From Odontesthes bonariensis (Eukaryota; Chordata; Actinopteri; Atheriniformes; Atherinopsidae): a stretch of DNA of 64,000 nucleotides. Below, one piece after another: positions 54,001 to 64,000 of the stretch. How positions within the stretch are numbered: the stretch's first letter is position 1; the number at the start of each line of letters is the position of its first letter. The notes under the pieces are model-generated. The model worked only from the letters and a program-made list of their open reading frames with translations. It made no database searches and had not been told where the DNA came from. The translations under genes and the position numbers were made by a program. The stretch is taken from the NCBI RefSeq assembly GCF_027942865.1, contig NC_134526.1, positions 19,759,784 to 19,823,783 of the forward strand, in the 5' to 3' direction.

Positions 54001-55655
54001 ACGTGACTCCATGGAACGGAGCAACATACGTCCTCTGAACAGGCACTGAGACCAATGATTTAAAATAAACACGAAATTCAAATCAATGGATTTCAATAGA
54101 ATTAAATTAAAAAGACTCAAGAGAAAGAAAACATGCTCATAAAAGCTCATCTTATGTCCCCTCTGAGAATGAAAAGTTTACACATATTAAACTTTAAGGG
54201 TTATCTGAGGAAATTCTGTCATATCTCTGAGTAATGTGAAGCATGTTACGTAAATAACACCAGCTTATTTAAAAGACAGAAACAGTGTTATTTAATAAGA
54301 CCAATGGCCGCAGAACGTTTGAGAAATGTCTGCTTTGATACCACACAGCAACTCACAGGTGAGCAGTGCAGTGAGACGCTTTGACTCATGTGTTTGGTGA
54401 CCACATGTTCTGTCGTAATGATGTATCATTACCAGTGCAGCTACATCTACATATGAATAAACACTACTGCATCTTGTGTCAGAAAAATGCATGTCAAATA
54501 TATACTGTAGATGCTATGTGGCCTGAATCTGACTTAAAGACAGTTGTTGATCTTTTTTTTTGTCAGTTAGTTAGTTGTCATATCTTTGGTTTTTAATCCA
54601 GGGTCTTTTTTTTTTTAATACCTCTCAAATTCAAATAAACACATCATATAAAATAGCAGAGACCATATGTTTGAGCTGAAAAGTTAATAGTTTACAGACA
54701 CAAGTTGAAATGGGAACTATTTTGATAATCATCCAATCATTTGAATACACTTGTTAGTATGAAATTGTGCAGTTAAATGTGTCAAGTACAATTTGCGAGG
54801 TGCTTTATTTGAATGTTTCCATTCTATGTGTCTTTATACGTCCGCTCCACTCTGTTTCAGAGTAAATATTTCTGCATTTATTAGTTAGCATTAGTAAGTG
54901 GATAGGATTGAAGGAGAGAGCAGCAGAGGGGCAAGTTGGAATCAAACCAGTCTGTGCGGGCAAGAGCACATCCTGCTATATGGGGCAAAATACTAAAGGC
55001 AATATATGCACAATCATTCAAAGTATACCACAGTGGTTTTGATTGAAACAGTGGTTTCAGGGATTTTCGGCTTTTTGCATCATAAAAAAAGCAGGTCACA
55101 TTTCAGATGTCCATCCAATGAATTTTCAAGAAGTTTTCACATGGCTAAATGTGAGTAAATGTTCTAATTATGCAATATTTCTTCAAAAACGAAAAGTAAA
55201 GAAACAGTTGGAAAACTTAAAACACATTCATGAACTAATCTAATGATGTTAAATACAACATATCAGTACCAAACCAGTACTCCTCATATTTTCTGTGGAT
55301 TTATTGTTTTACTAAAACAATACTTTACATTTAATAACAATGTACTTTCAAGTGAGGTTTTTCCATGCTGGATGCTTACTCGTAATGAAGAATTTATACA
55401 TTACTTTACCGGTACTTAAGTAAATGTTTTGAAATACCAATTCCATATGCAAATAGAGGTATGCTGTACAGTTTTAATATCACACAATAAATATATTTAT
55501 GAAACCAAAAATATTCAACAGATTAAATAATAATGAAAACAGACTTCAGTTCTGGTTTGGCCACTTCCTTATTAGTACAGTAGCAACAGAGAAAGAAATA
55601 ATTAGATTAAGATGATACAGATGTTAACTCTCTCTCAATATTGACAGACAAAATA

Positions 55656-55656
<1 letters not shown>

Positions 55657-55698
<42 letters not shown>
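55657..55698. repeat. (TG)n microsatellite
   Basis: A 42-base uninterrupted TG run lies downstream of the mprip-like gene. Confidence 0.97.
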
Positions 55699-55699
<1 letters not shown>

Positions 55700-56583
55700 C
55701 TGGTCAACAAAGCACACAAATTAGTTGATTTCCCTTTTCTTTTCTTTTTTAACACAATCCCATTGGTAATGAAAATGTTATTATATTTGATCTTGATTTT
55801 GTTTGTTTCTTTGATTTGTTTTTACATTTTCCCTTCTCACTAGAAGATGGTGCATTTGATATTCTAAAAGTGGACTTACAATATATTAAGAACATTAATC
55901 ATAATGTTACCAAATGTTATTTTAAACCCACAATGGGAAAAATTGCCTGAGCTAGGCTACAAATCATCTTTCTTTTTCATTCCATCTTTTCATAAAATGG
56001 CAAAAATGGTCAATTGTCATCTCTTGTTTTACTTTTCTTGCTTGAATATCTTTCGGTTGTGAAACAGCTTCATTTCTTCTTTCAACTGGTTTTAACGTTT
56101 AGATATTGGTGTAGGTGCTGTGACAGAGGCTGCCTCGACTGGGAGAATAAATGTTGCCTTATGCTACATTTAGTGGTCAATAACTTATATAACCGGTGCA
56201 ATACATCATTTTTAATGAAAACACAAGCAGTGTGTCTATTAATTACAAATTCCCTGTGCAATGCTCTGAGATGTAAACCAAAACATATGCAAAATTAGCC
56301 TGATTGAGTTTCTGTTTACTTGCAATGCATCCTTATCTAGAAAAGCCTGTGTTTGTAGCTCCCTCTGGTGGAACTGTGATGCTTCAAAGTCTTGACAGCT
56401 CTGGTCCAAAGCACACAACAACAAATCTACTTTTTACACGGTAAAAAGTCTTACATATTAAAATGTACACTGTGTCGCATCAAATCTTACTCTAAATGTA
56501 CAAAAGTAAATGTCTTGCACCTGCTCTCAATCAACAGCAGTTTTACTACAAAGTATAGATGCCATTATTTCATCTTCATCAAA

Positions 56584-59500
56584 TCAGAACGACTCAAACA
56601 ACTTCAGCCTTTCTTGGAGAGAAAGACCATCTTTTATACTCTGGAGGATAGAAATAGAAACAAAAAAAGGATCAGAGTTTCTTCAAGAAAGAACAAAAAT
56701 AGTATGAAAGTCTATGGGGTTCACACAAAGAAATTTGGTTATTTAGCCCTCTTTAATTGTCCAGATCATGATAGCAAGTTTAAATTAACAAAAAGGATAA
56801 AAGGATTGAAACATTAAATTTGATTATGCAATTAATCTTTACCTTTGATCTAATTCCTCTTAGTTGGCGCATGATGGAGGATTTCTCTGTTTTCTTTAGG
56901 AAAGCAGGATTGTTTTTGGCTGCCACAGAGTCATCTGAAATAAATAGGAGGGTGGATTAGGAGGGTAAAAAGGGCAGCGAGGCAGGAGGGACTATGTAAA
57001 CCTGCCATGTGCTGATAGATGATATAAGGCCATACGTGACAGACAGCAGCAGGCATGGTAGGATGTCACGTATACAGAAAAAAGGTGTCTCACCGAGGCT
57101 GTGTCGTGAAGTGTCTCTGCTTGGAGACCAGGTGGCGAACTTGGAATCTTTGTTAACACGCTGATCGGCTTCATTGCGGTTGTTTAAACTGACAGCCTTG
57201 AGCTGCATCTCCATGTACACTTTGTCCTATAAAACACACACACAGGTATACCTTCAGTCTTCAGTTTATTATTAAATTGGAAGTGTTCATGTGAAGTTTT
57301 TGCTTTTCATTTTGTTCAAATTAAAAAAACAACAACTGTAAATTCATTTTGGATCGCAGCAGGATTTTCCGGGAATTTCAGCACCATTCGAGCAATCTCC
57401 AACTCTTCTCTGAGAGAACGGGCTTCCTGTCTGAGAAACTGCATTTCTGTCTCCTTCGACCTCAGAATCATCTGTAACAATGAAAAATTTTCTTTATCAA
57501 TATATTGCGATAAACTAGAACATATATAGAGCTAATTGAATAGATGATCGACAAAAGGGAAGAAACTGATGTGTCGTCACTTCCATTGATGCTGCTGCTA
57601 TTCTTGTTGCTTTTTTGTTGGCATCTGCCAATAGTTTACAGCAGCTGAATCATGCAACTTTTGTGCTTTGAAGAAACATGTAATTGAGTCCATTAGAAAT
57701 ATAAACCCTGAATTTTCACAAGGCCCATACTCGGGCTGGTGAGTATATTTTTAGAGACACGCACCTCGCTCTCATAGAAGTTTTTCACCTGAGGGACAAC
57801 GTGTGATTGATCCTCATGTAACTTTGACGTCTCATCTACTTCTCTCTTAAAAGATGACAGGGAACAGAAAGAGAAGGCGCAGAGTTACTTAAGAACTATT
57901 ACACACTGGTCGTGTTTGCTGAAAACAGTTGCAGAGCACTGAGCTGCAGTTTTTCTGCTGAAACGAAAATGTGCACACCTGCTTCTTTCTGAGGTCCTGG
58001 TTCTCTTTTTGGAACTGCATCATTGATTTTCTCTCATCCTGTAGCTCCTGGCTCAGCTGAGAGTTTTCTAGGCATTTCTCCGTGTGCTGACCTGACAACA
58101 CCTCGAGCTCCTTGTGCAATAATTGGATCTCTTTCCTGTGATGACAAAGCAGAAGAACAGATGTGCGGCTATGTGAGTTTTAGAGGGGTTGACTTGTATC
58201 ATGTAAACCATAAACAGAATATTACAAAGCAATTTTTATCATAGGACAAATTACTGTGGATTACTTCTTTATGGAACAAAAATAATAATGTTCAGGCAAA
58301 AAAAAAAAAAAGGCACAAGAGGCATTTGTGTTAATATGTAATTATGTAAAATCTGCTAGCTTTGCTAAGACTACTGGTCACCTACTCATATTCCAGGTGT
58401 AGTTCTGTGATGTCGGTACTCTCCCTGATGTGCTGGAACTGTTTGCTTCTCTCCAGCTCTTGTTTATGGGCTCTCCGCATTGCGACTATGGCTAAAAAGT
58501 GTTAAACTCACATTTATTAACTTTTCATGACAGACAAATTCTTCGAATTTCCTTCTCCTGGATGAGCACTTATATAAAACGTGTCATTACACTGTTGCTA
58601 ATTTTGATGCAATAGTAAATCAAATATCCTCTTAAAAATATGTATAGATAAATTAATGAATAAAAATGTGCTTACCTGCCATGGTGGCAGCTGTCTCCTC
58701 TTGCAGGAGCTGGTCTTTCTCTTTCAGAAGTTCAGCAACCTGCTTCTGATGCTGCTGCTGTAGGTCTCTTATCAGCTTCTTGTGCATTTCTTCCATAGCA
58801 GTAAAACCCTGATCACATGATGCCTATTTTGACATTAAGAAACAGATCTTTGATTCCATTGTATATGTGGCATGTATATAGGGAACATATTCAATGACAC
58901 AGTTTACTATATGACTCTTAGAAATGTGATAGAAATCACCATATAATAACTATGCTGTTAAATTGACCTTGTTTTCTTATTTCTCTCTAAGAATTGTAAT
59001 AGCTTAAACTGAAGGAACCAAATAGATCTGAATAATGTTTGAAGTGAAAAAATTTGACATTTTTGCATATTGCATAATGAGTATTCATACCTCTTTAAAA
59101 CAACTTCATATTTCAACACCATTAAATAAAAGCACCACAGTAGTGGCAGCTTGTTATAGAATATCTGGTCACATTATGTCTTTCTTTGCATATCTGTGAT
59201 TTTTTTGATAGAGCTCTTTTTTTGTTAAACCATGCCAACGGGAAAGTTGTTTACATGCATGAAACAACTGATCGAGCTTTTCACAGCCCAAATAATGCTT
59301 GTAATAAGATCCAAAATCCCTCACGGGCTAAAAAAAAGATGTCATGAATGTAAGGACAGCAAATAAATAGAGAGCAAGGAAGTTTAAATCCCCTTTTTTC
59401 ACTTAACCGCCTTAGATTCCTACGACACATCAATTAAATCAGTGGGCTAATGAGGGCATAGTGGGAATATCAAGTGCAGTATTATGTGTCCCACCAAGAT

Positions 59501-62500
59501 ATGATTACATGAACTATTCTGGACTCCAACGCCTTATCACCCAGCTTCAAACCGACTCTTCAAACAGAGTGGTAGAATAAAGTTAGAGGTATTGTAGTGC
59601 ATGTTAACAACAGATGCTGCAATCCTGGACATATAAAGGAGTGTCGCTGTATTGTGGACATTTAGCTCAGATTTTTAGTCCATATAATTCCCTCTGTGCA
59701 CATTTACCCCCACACTGCTGCCAACACTACATGCGACATCATCAGCTCAGTTGCTGCCAGGTTACAAAAACAACATCCCAAAGCATTTCTAAAAATGTCC
59801 ACGCCTCTTTCTTTGCTACACTTCCCACTTTTCAACCATTCGCCGGCTGATTTTCCTTCTATTTGTTTTATTTGTTTTACAGCTACAATATAATTACCCA
59901 TTGTGGAAGTACTGTTCAGTTCAATTTGATTCTTTTCAATCCAGTTCAGTTCAACTCAAATCCATTCAGTTCAACCTTGATTTGGGGTGTTTTAACCCAT
60001 TAGAAACTAAAAAAAAAAAGAATTCTGAAGACTGACTTTTCTTATTCATCACAGGAGAAACAGAAATCTCTACCTATCTATCTAAAATCTAATAAGAGCC
60101 AAAGTGTTGATTACCTGAAGTTTTTCCAGATCTTTCAGATAAGCTTCTCTTATGGCACCTGCATCAGCTTCCACCATTTGGATGTCAAGGTCCTTAGTTG
60201 TTCTCTCTGTTACAGCCTGGTCTGATAGAGGTGAGCCGTTTGATCCTTCTGTGAAATGAGGTGCCTCCATGTCAGGTTTGGTGTTTTTCTCTCTTGAAGC
60301 ACAAGACTTGGTGTAGGAGCCATGTAAGTGTTTCATCTCCTCTTCATGGATGTGCTGCAGTTCCTTTATCTTCTCTTGGAAATTTGCTTCCAGTTTTTGC
60401 ATCCGTTCATTGTGAAAATCCTCAATTTTTTGTATATCTTCAAGGAGTTTCTGGTTCCCAGTCTCTACAGATAGTATCTTTTGCCCAGCTTGCTCGAGTT
60501 CTTCTTTAAGCACACTGTTGTCCTCCTGAAGCTGATATATTTCGTGATTCAAAGCCTCCTGCTCAGCCATTAATTTGACATCCTGCTCTTTGCATAGAGC
60601 TTGCAGTTTTCTCTGTAACATCTCACTTTGCTGAAACTCTTGCTCTAAATCTAAGTAAAGCCGGTCTGACAGATAAATTAACTTTACCTGCTCCTGAATA
60701 CAATTTGAATTAGCTGTAGAAGCATTGTCCCCAGTAAGGTCCAGACCACCTTCACTGACTGGTCTGTCGTCATTGTAAATCTGCTGATAGACATGGCGTA
60801 AGAATTTAGCTCTTCGTTGTAGCCGAGATACAAATCCCTCGAGCCAGCTTTGTTCTCTCTCTGCCTTAATCAATTTGTCATCAGAATGTTGCTCATCATA
60901 AGGCTCCAACTCTGAGGGACTGATATCTGCTAGACCTTCTCTTTGATTCTCCACCTTTGGGTTTTTGTCTTGAGTCAAGCTCTCGTGTTGTTGCTGAAGT
61001 TTTAAGGCAGCATAAATTAGCTCTGCTTCAGCACAGACTCGTCCGATCATGCTCTCTAAAGCTTCATCACTGTCACAGTCTGATCTCTCAGACTGTGACA
61101 GTGATGAAGCTTTTGTTTTTAGGGCTATTCTTTGGGAGATTATGTTTTTGTAACCATGTGCGACATCCCCTTTGTTCTCACTTGAAACTGCAGATAGGAG
61201 GCTAATACCATTTTGACTCTGAAGGAAAGACACCATTTTTTCTACTACAAACAGTTCCTTAATCAAATACGTCCCAGCACTTATCATATCGTGTAAAGAT
61301 TGTGTATAAGTGAGTTCAGAAGTTATGTCACTTTCAGCTCCAGCGAATTTCTCATCACTGAGAATCTTGTCCTCTTCTTTGCTCAAATTATATGAGTCAT
61401 GCTGAACTCTCTCTGCCTCTTTCTCTCCTTGCTGCAGGCAGGCAACAGCTGTAGCTAGTTGCCTCTCAACGTCTGGAATATTAATGGGGGTGGCCTGAAT
61501 CCTCTCTCTACAAGCTTGAATGATGTTCAGAGCTACCTGAAACCTTCCAACCAGCATCCTGCTGCAATTCTCTGTCTCCCGAGCAAAGCGCTGGCTCTGT
61601 TTGGCCTGACTGTGAAGCAGCAGACTCAGGTGCTGGGCAGTTGCTCGGCTCTGAGTCAGCTGAGAGTAGAGGTGGGGATCCTGGCAGCTGATGTGACTCT
61701 GGTGCTCCCCGAGTCTCTCAGTAATATCCCTCAGTTTCTCCTCTGTTACGAACAGTTTGGTTTCAAGTAACTGAATCATAGACATAAACTTTTCTGGGTC
61801 ATCTTCTGCAGTGGCAGTGTACTGGTCTGATGCCTCCATTGAGCCAGGGCCGGTACTTGCATCTTCATGAAGATCGCTGCTATTTACCTGAATGACATCT
61901 GAGCTGATAGACAACAGGGACATGTCTACCGCTCTCGCCCTGCTTTCATTTGCAGTCAAAGGCTCTGCTGGTTGCTGTCCCTCTTCTTGCTCAATAGGCT
62001 CTAAAGACTTATCCCTCAGCTGAGAAGAGGCACAGCTGCAAACTTTCATCACTCCATTCAGTTTCATCTCTGTCTCCTCCAAGCTATTACCTAGGACTTC
62101 CATCTTTAACAAAACTTCACTCAGTTCTTGTTCCTTCCTGTCTAGCAGTCTATCGTAACCTTCTCGTATGTCTTGTGTTTCAGACTCCCTTTGCTGCACC
62201 TTGCCTAACGCCACCTGCAGTTCCTCACAAGCTCTCTCGTACGAGTGCTCCAGATTATAGTAGTGCGTTTCCTCTGTTTTCAAGCGGTCCTGTAACCTGC
62301 TCACTTCCCTGTCTGCTTCTAACAACTGGTTCTGCAGCTCTTGACAGTGATGGCTAAGCTGCTCCCTTTCCTCCTGGAGCCGCTGCACAGTTGATACAGT
62401 ACATGTTAACTCCTCCTGCAGCTGTTGTTGTGCCTCCTCAATTTCTCTGGTCCATGTGTGACTCTTACTTAGGCTCTCCACCTGTTGCTCTGCCCTGTCC

Positions 62501-63066
62501 AGTTTGTCCTTCAGGTCTTGTGAGTGCTGCTCAGCCTGAGCAAGGCTAGCAGCCAAGCTCCGTCGTTCTCTCTCCTGACTTGCTTGAAGGAGCATGAGGT
62601 GTTTCTGCAAACGAGCCTCTTTGTCAGCCTGGGCCTCCTCATGAGCATGTAACTGAGCTGACATTTCTTGGAGATGTTTCCTCAGCTGCTCAGCCTCTTG
62701 TTGTAGACTTTGTTGACTCTGTAATTCCTGCTGCAGTTGTATCAACTGGGACTCCGTGTCCCTTCTCTTCTCCTCGCTGATGTTGAGCTGGGACTTCAAA
62801 GAGGTCATACAACGCTCCCACTCCAGGTGCTGCTCCTGAAACCTCTGGCGATCTTGCTCTAGTTGGATTTGTGCAAGCGCTGTGGCATCGCCTGTAACCA
62901 GCAGCTGTGCTTGTTGAGCCAGGAGATCCACTCTTCGCCGCAGTTCAGTTTCTCTGGCCTCCTCTTGGCTGCTCTTTAGTGCCTCCAGTTCCATGCGGAG
63001 GTTGTGATTTATCTTCTGCAGTCGCTGAAAATCCAAAGATTGCTCCGAAGATGAATTGGCGTTATT
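56584..63066 (-). CDS. MPRIP/TRIOBP-family coiled-coil protein, C-terminal part (partial)
   Basis: Family proteins are actin- and myosin-phosphatase-associated scaffolds with N-terminal PH domains and long C-terminal coiled coils; in MPRIP the C-terminal coil binds the MYPT1 subunit. Nine minus-strand exons join in frame to 1270 codons and a stop: 60115-63066, 58676-58823, 58386-58491, 57979-58135, 57765-57845, 57385-57471, 57094-57226, 56843-56934 and 56584-56640. The small exons match MPRIP block by block: CDQGFTAMEEMHKKLI, LLQEETAATMAA, LHKELEVLSGQHTEKCLENS, FQKENQDLRKK, NNPAFLKKTEKSSIMRQLR and the end GLSLQERLKLFESF. The 2952-nt exon (984 codons) is mostly heptad coiled coil. The donor of exon 57385-57471 (GTGCTG) is weak and least certain. 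PH domains and the start lie off the right edge. It may be mprip, triobp or a third paralogue. Confidence 0.88.
58824..60114 (-). other. mprip-like intron after the giant exon
   Basis: A 1.29-kb AT-rich intron. Near 59930-59985 the pentamer-like unit GTTCA recurs several times (TTCAGTTCAA type). No other feature is seen. Confidence 0.5.
61058..61113. other. Perfect 26-bp inverted repeat with 4-nt loop in coding sequence
   Basis: Arm 61058-61083 is exactly complementary to arm 61088-61113, separated by TCTC (61084-61087). In the mRNA sense the loop is GAGA, which fits the GNRA tetraloop pattern. The repeat lies inside the 2952-nt exon and encodes the Ser- and acid-rich run ASSLSQSERSDCDSDEA. 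The pairing was checked base by base. Its function is unknown. Confidence 0.97.
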
Positions 63067-63650
63067 CTGGAGGTTAATAATTCATAGTTAGGAAAGGCAG
63101 TGCTTTTGTTGCTTTTCATACACAACGCTTTTTCTTAAAGATATGGGAATTTGGCACAATAGTGGACTGGACCCTAACCCTAACCCTAACCCTATGAAAT
63201 GTGGCCAGCTGCTTTATCTCACTTTGGCTGATACATTAAAGCTGCACAAAATAAAGACAGTGAAATACGTTGCACATCACAGAAACTGTAAACAAAGTTC
63301 AAGATGGAAACTAATCTGGGTTATGATGCATAGCGGCTTAAGAAAAACAAAACAACGTCTGTTATGTTTTAAATATTCAGAGGTACTTAAAATTCTGTGA
63401 AACCTTAAAAGTTCTTTATTTCTCCATAGATGTGGTGTCAAATATCATCAGTTTTTCACAGTTAAAAAAGAATATTACAATAACCCATTTCAATGCATTA
63501 AACAAAAAGAAGGAAACTGTAAATAGCAGAAGTATGTGAATCTCAGAGTTTAGCAGTCTGGTGTTTTTAATCAATGGGATACTAATAATGCCAGTATTTT
63601 ATAAAAGAAAAGCTAATATTATGTCTGTCGGGAGGAATTGTTGCTGGCCA
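63067..63650 (-). other. mprip-like intron upstream of the giant exon
   Basis: This stretch contains no recognisable exon. It holds the interstitial telomere-like tract at 63172-63194. Confidence 0.5.
63172..63194. repeat. Interstitial telomere-like repeat (CCCTAA)3.8
   Basis: Three perfect CCCTAA units and a partial fourth (CCCTA) are in tandem, with an A before them and a T after. This is the vertebrate telomere unit in an internal position. Confidence 0.95.
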
Positions 63651-64000
63651 CAGGGGCGCTTTAGCAACACCCGTGGCCCCGGGGCTACATTTTTTTGGGG
63701 CCCCCTCACAGGCTACCTGTCAACCCTTATCTTGCCGTTATGTCGGGAAAACGCCCTTAGAATATTTGCGGTGCAAGCGCAAAATTGATGCTACATGTGG
63801 TTCAGCGCAGCTACAAAAGGTCCGACCACAGAGGACTGCTGGTAACCTCCACAAGGCTCGTAGCCCGAGATAAAAACCACACACCGACACACACACCAAT
63901 GTAGGCCACTGTACTGCCACAGCCACTGATGCCAACACACACAATAAAAGACAGAAAGGTCTTTAAGAATTAAAATACATGAAACGCAAACCCCATGGTT
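63651..64000. mobile_element. hAT-like element, left end (runs off the window)
   Basis: It begins CAGGGGCGCTTTAGCA, followed by GGGGCCCC-type subterminal sequence, resembling the left end of the hAT at 27995. The 8 bases before it are GCTGGCCA. The other end lies outside the window, so the target duplication cannot be checked. Confidence 0.45.

Larger units (their letters stand above)
45796..56583. other. Gene-poor region between the Kir2 and mprip-like genes
   Basis: About 10.8 kb, mostly AT-rich, with scattered short frames that lack family motifs. Apart from the repeat at 47760-48018 and the microsatellite at 55657-55698 no defined element was found. It must hold the upstream exon and promoter of the Kir2 gene and the 3' UTR of the mprip-like gene. 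The segment 52250-53250 has more CCAAT-like and GC-rich patches than its surroundings and could include regulatory sequence, but this is only composition. Confidence 0.45.

Noticed and set aside
56392-56817. 141-codon plus-strand open frame
   Set aside because: It overlaps the last exon of the mprip-like gene on the other strand, is AT-driven and Lys-rich, and matches no known family.

Overview
The window is vertebrate nuclear DNA, almost certainly from a teleost fish. It holds intron-rich orthologues of human genes, short introns with GT-AG borders, and many fish-type DNA transposon remnants (Tc1/mariner, hAT, Harbinger, Kolobok-like) plus LINE fragments. No prokaryotic, organellar or viral genome organisation is present. 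No LTR retroelement, CRISPR array, rRNA or tRNA gene was recognised.

Layout, left to right: (1) the N-terminal exons of pold1 (DNA polymerase delta catalytic subunit) on the minus strand, cut by the left edge; (2) an intergenic block with a decayed Tc1-like element and a LINE fragment; (3) complete gys1 (glycogen synthase) on plus, with a decayed Harbinger transposon in a large intron; (4) aspdh (aspartate dehydrogenase domain protein) on minus; (5) tmem86b-like lysoplasmalogenase on plus; (6) hspbp1 (Hsp70 nucleotide exchange factor) on minus, with one hAT nested in another inside an intron; (7) tufm (mitochondrial elongation factor Tu) on plus; (8) a single-coding-exon Kir2 potassium channel (kcnj14/kcnj12-like) on minus; (9) about 11.6 kb without recognisable genes, with a Kolobok-like MITE; (10) the C-terminal 1270 codons of an mprip/triobp-family coiled-coil gene on minus, running off the right edge.

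The first seven genes alternate strictly in strand, giving three head-to-head pairs (pold1/gys1, aspdh/tmem86b, hspbp1/tufm) and three tail-to-tail pairs. The genes do not form one pathway; what they share is conserved linkage. Most human counterparts lie on 19q13 (POLD1, GYS1, ASPDH, TMEM86B, HSPBP1, KCNJ14), while TUFM is on human 16p. The neighbouring mprip-like gene has human relatives beside other Kir2 genes (MPRIP near KCNJ12, TRIOBP near KCNJ4), so it may be a third family member lost from the mammalian 19q block.

Exon borders were read by eye from splice sites and reading-frame continuity. The assembled gys1 frame reproduces human residue numbers for the catalytic, allosteric and phosphorylation sites, which supports the exon calls. 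The observations most worth following are a perfect 26-bp inverted repeat with a 4-nt loop inside the giant mprip-like exon, a GC-AG gys1 intron with TA and TG repeats next to its splice sites, the nested hATs with both target-site duplications, and a small TIR element carrying a RecQ-like helicase start.
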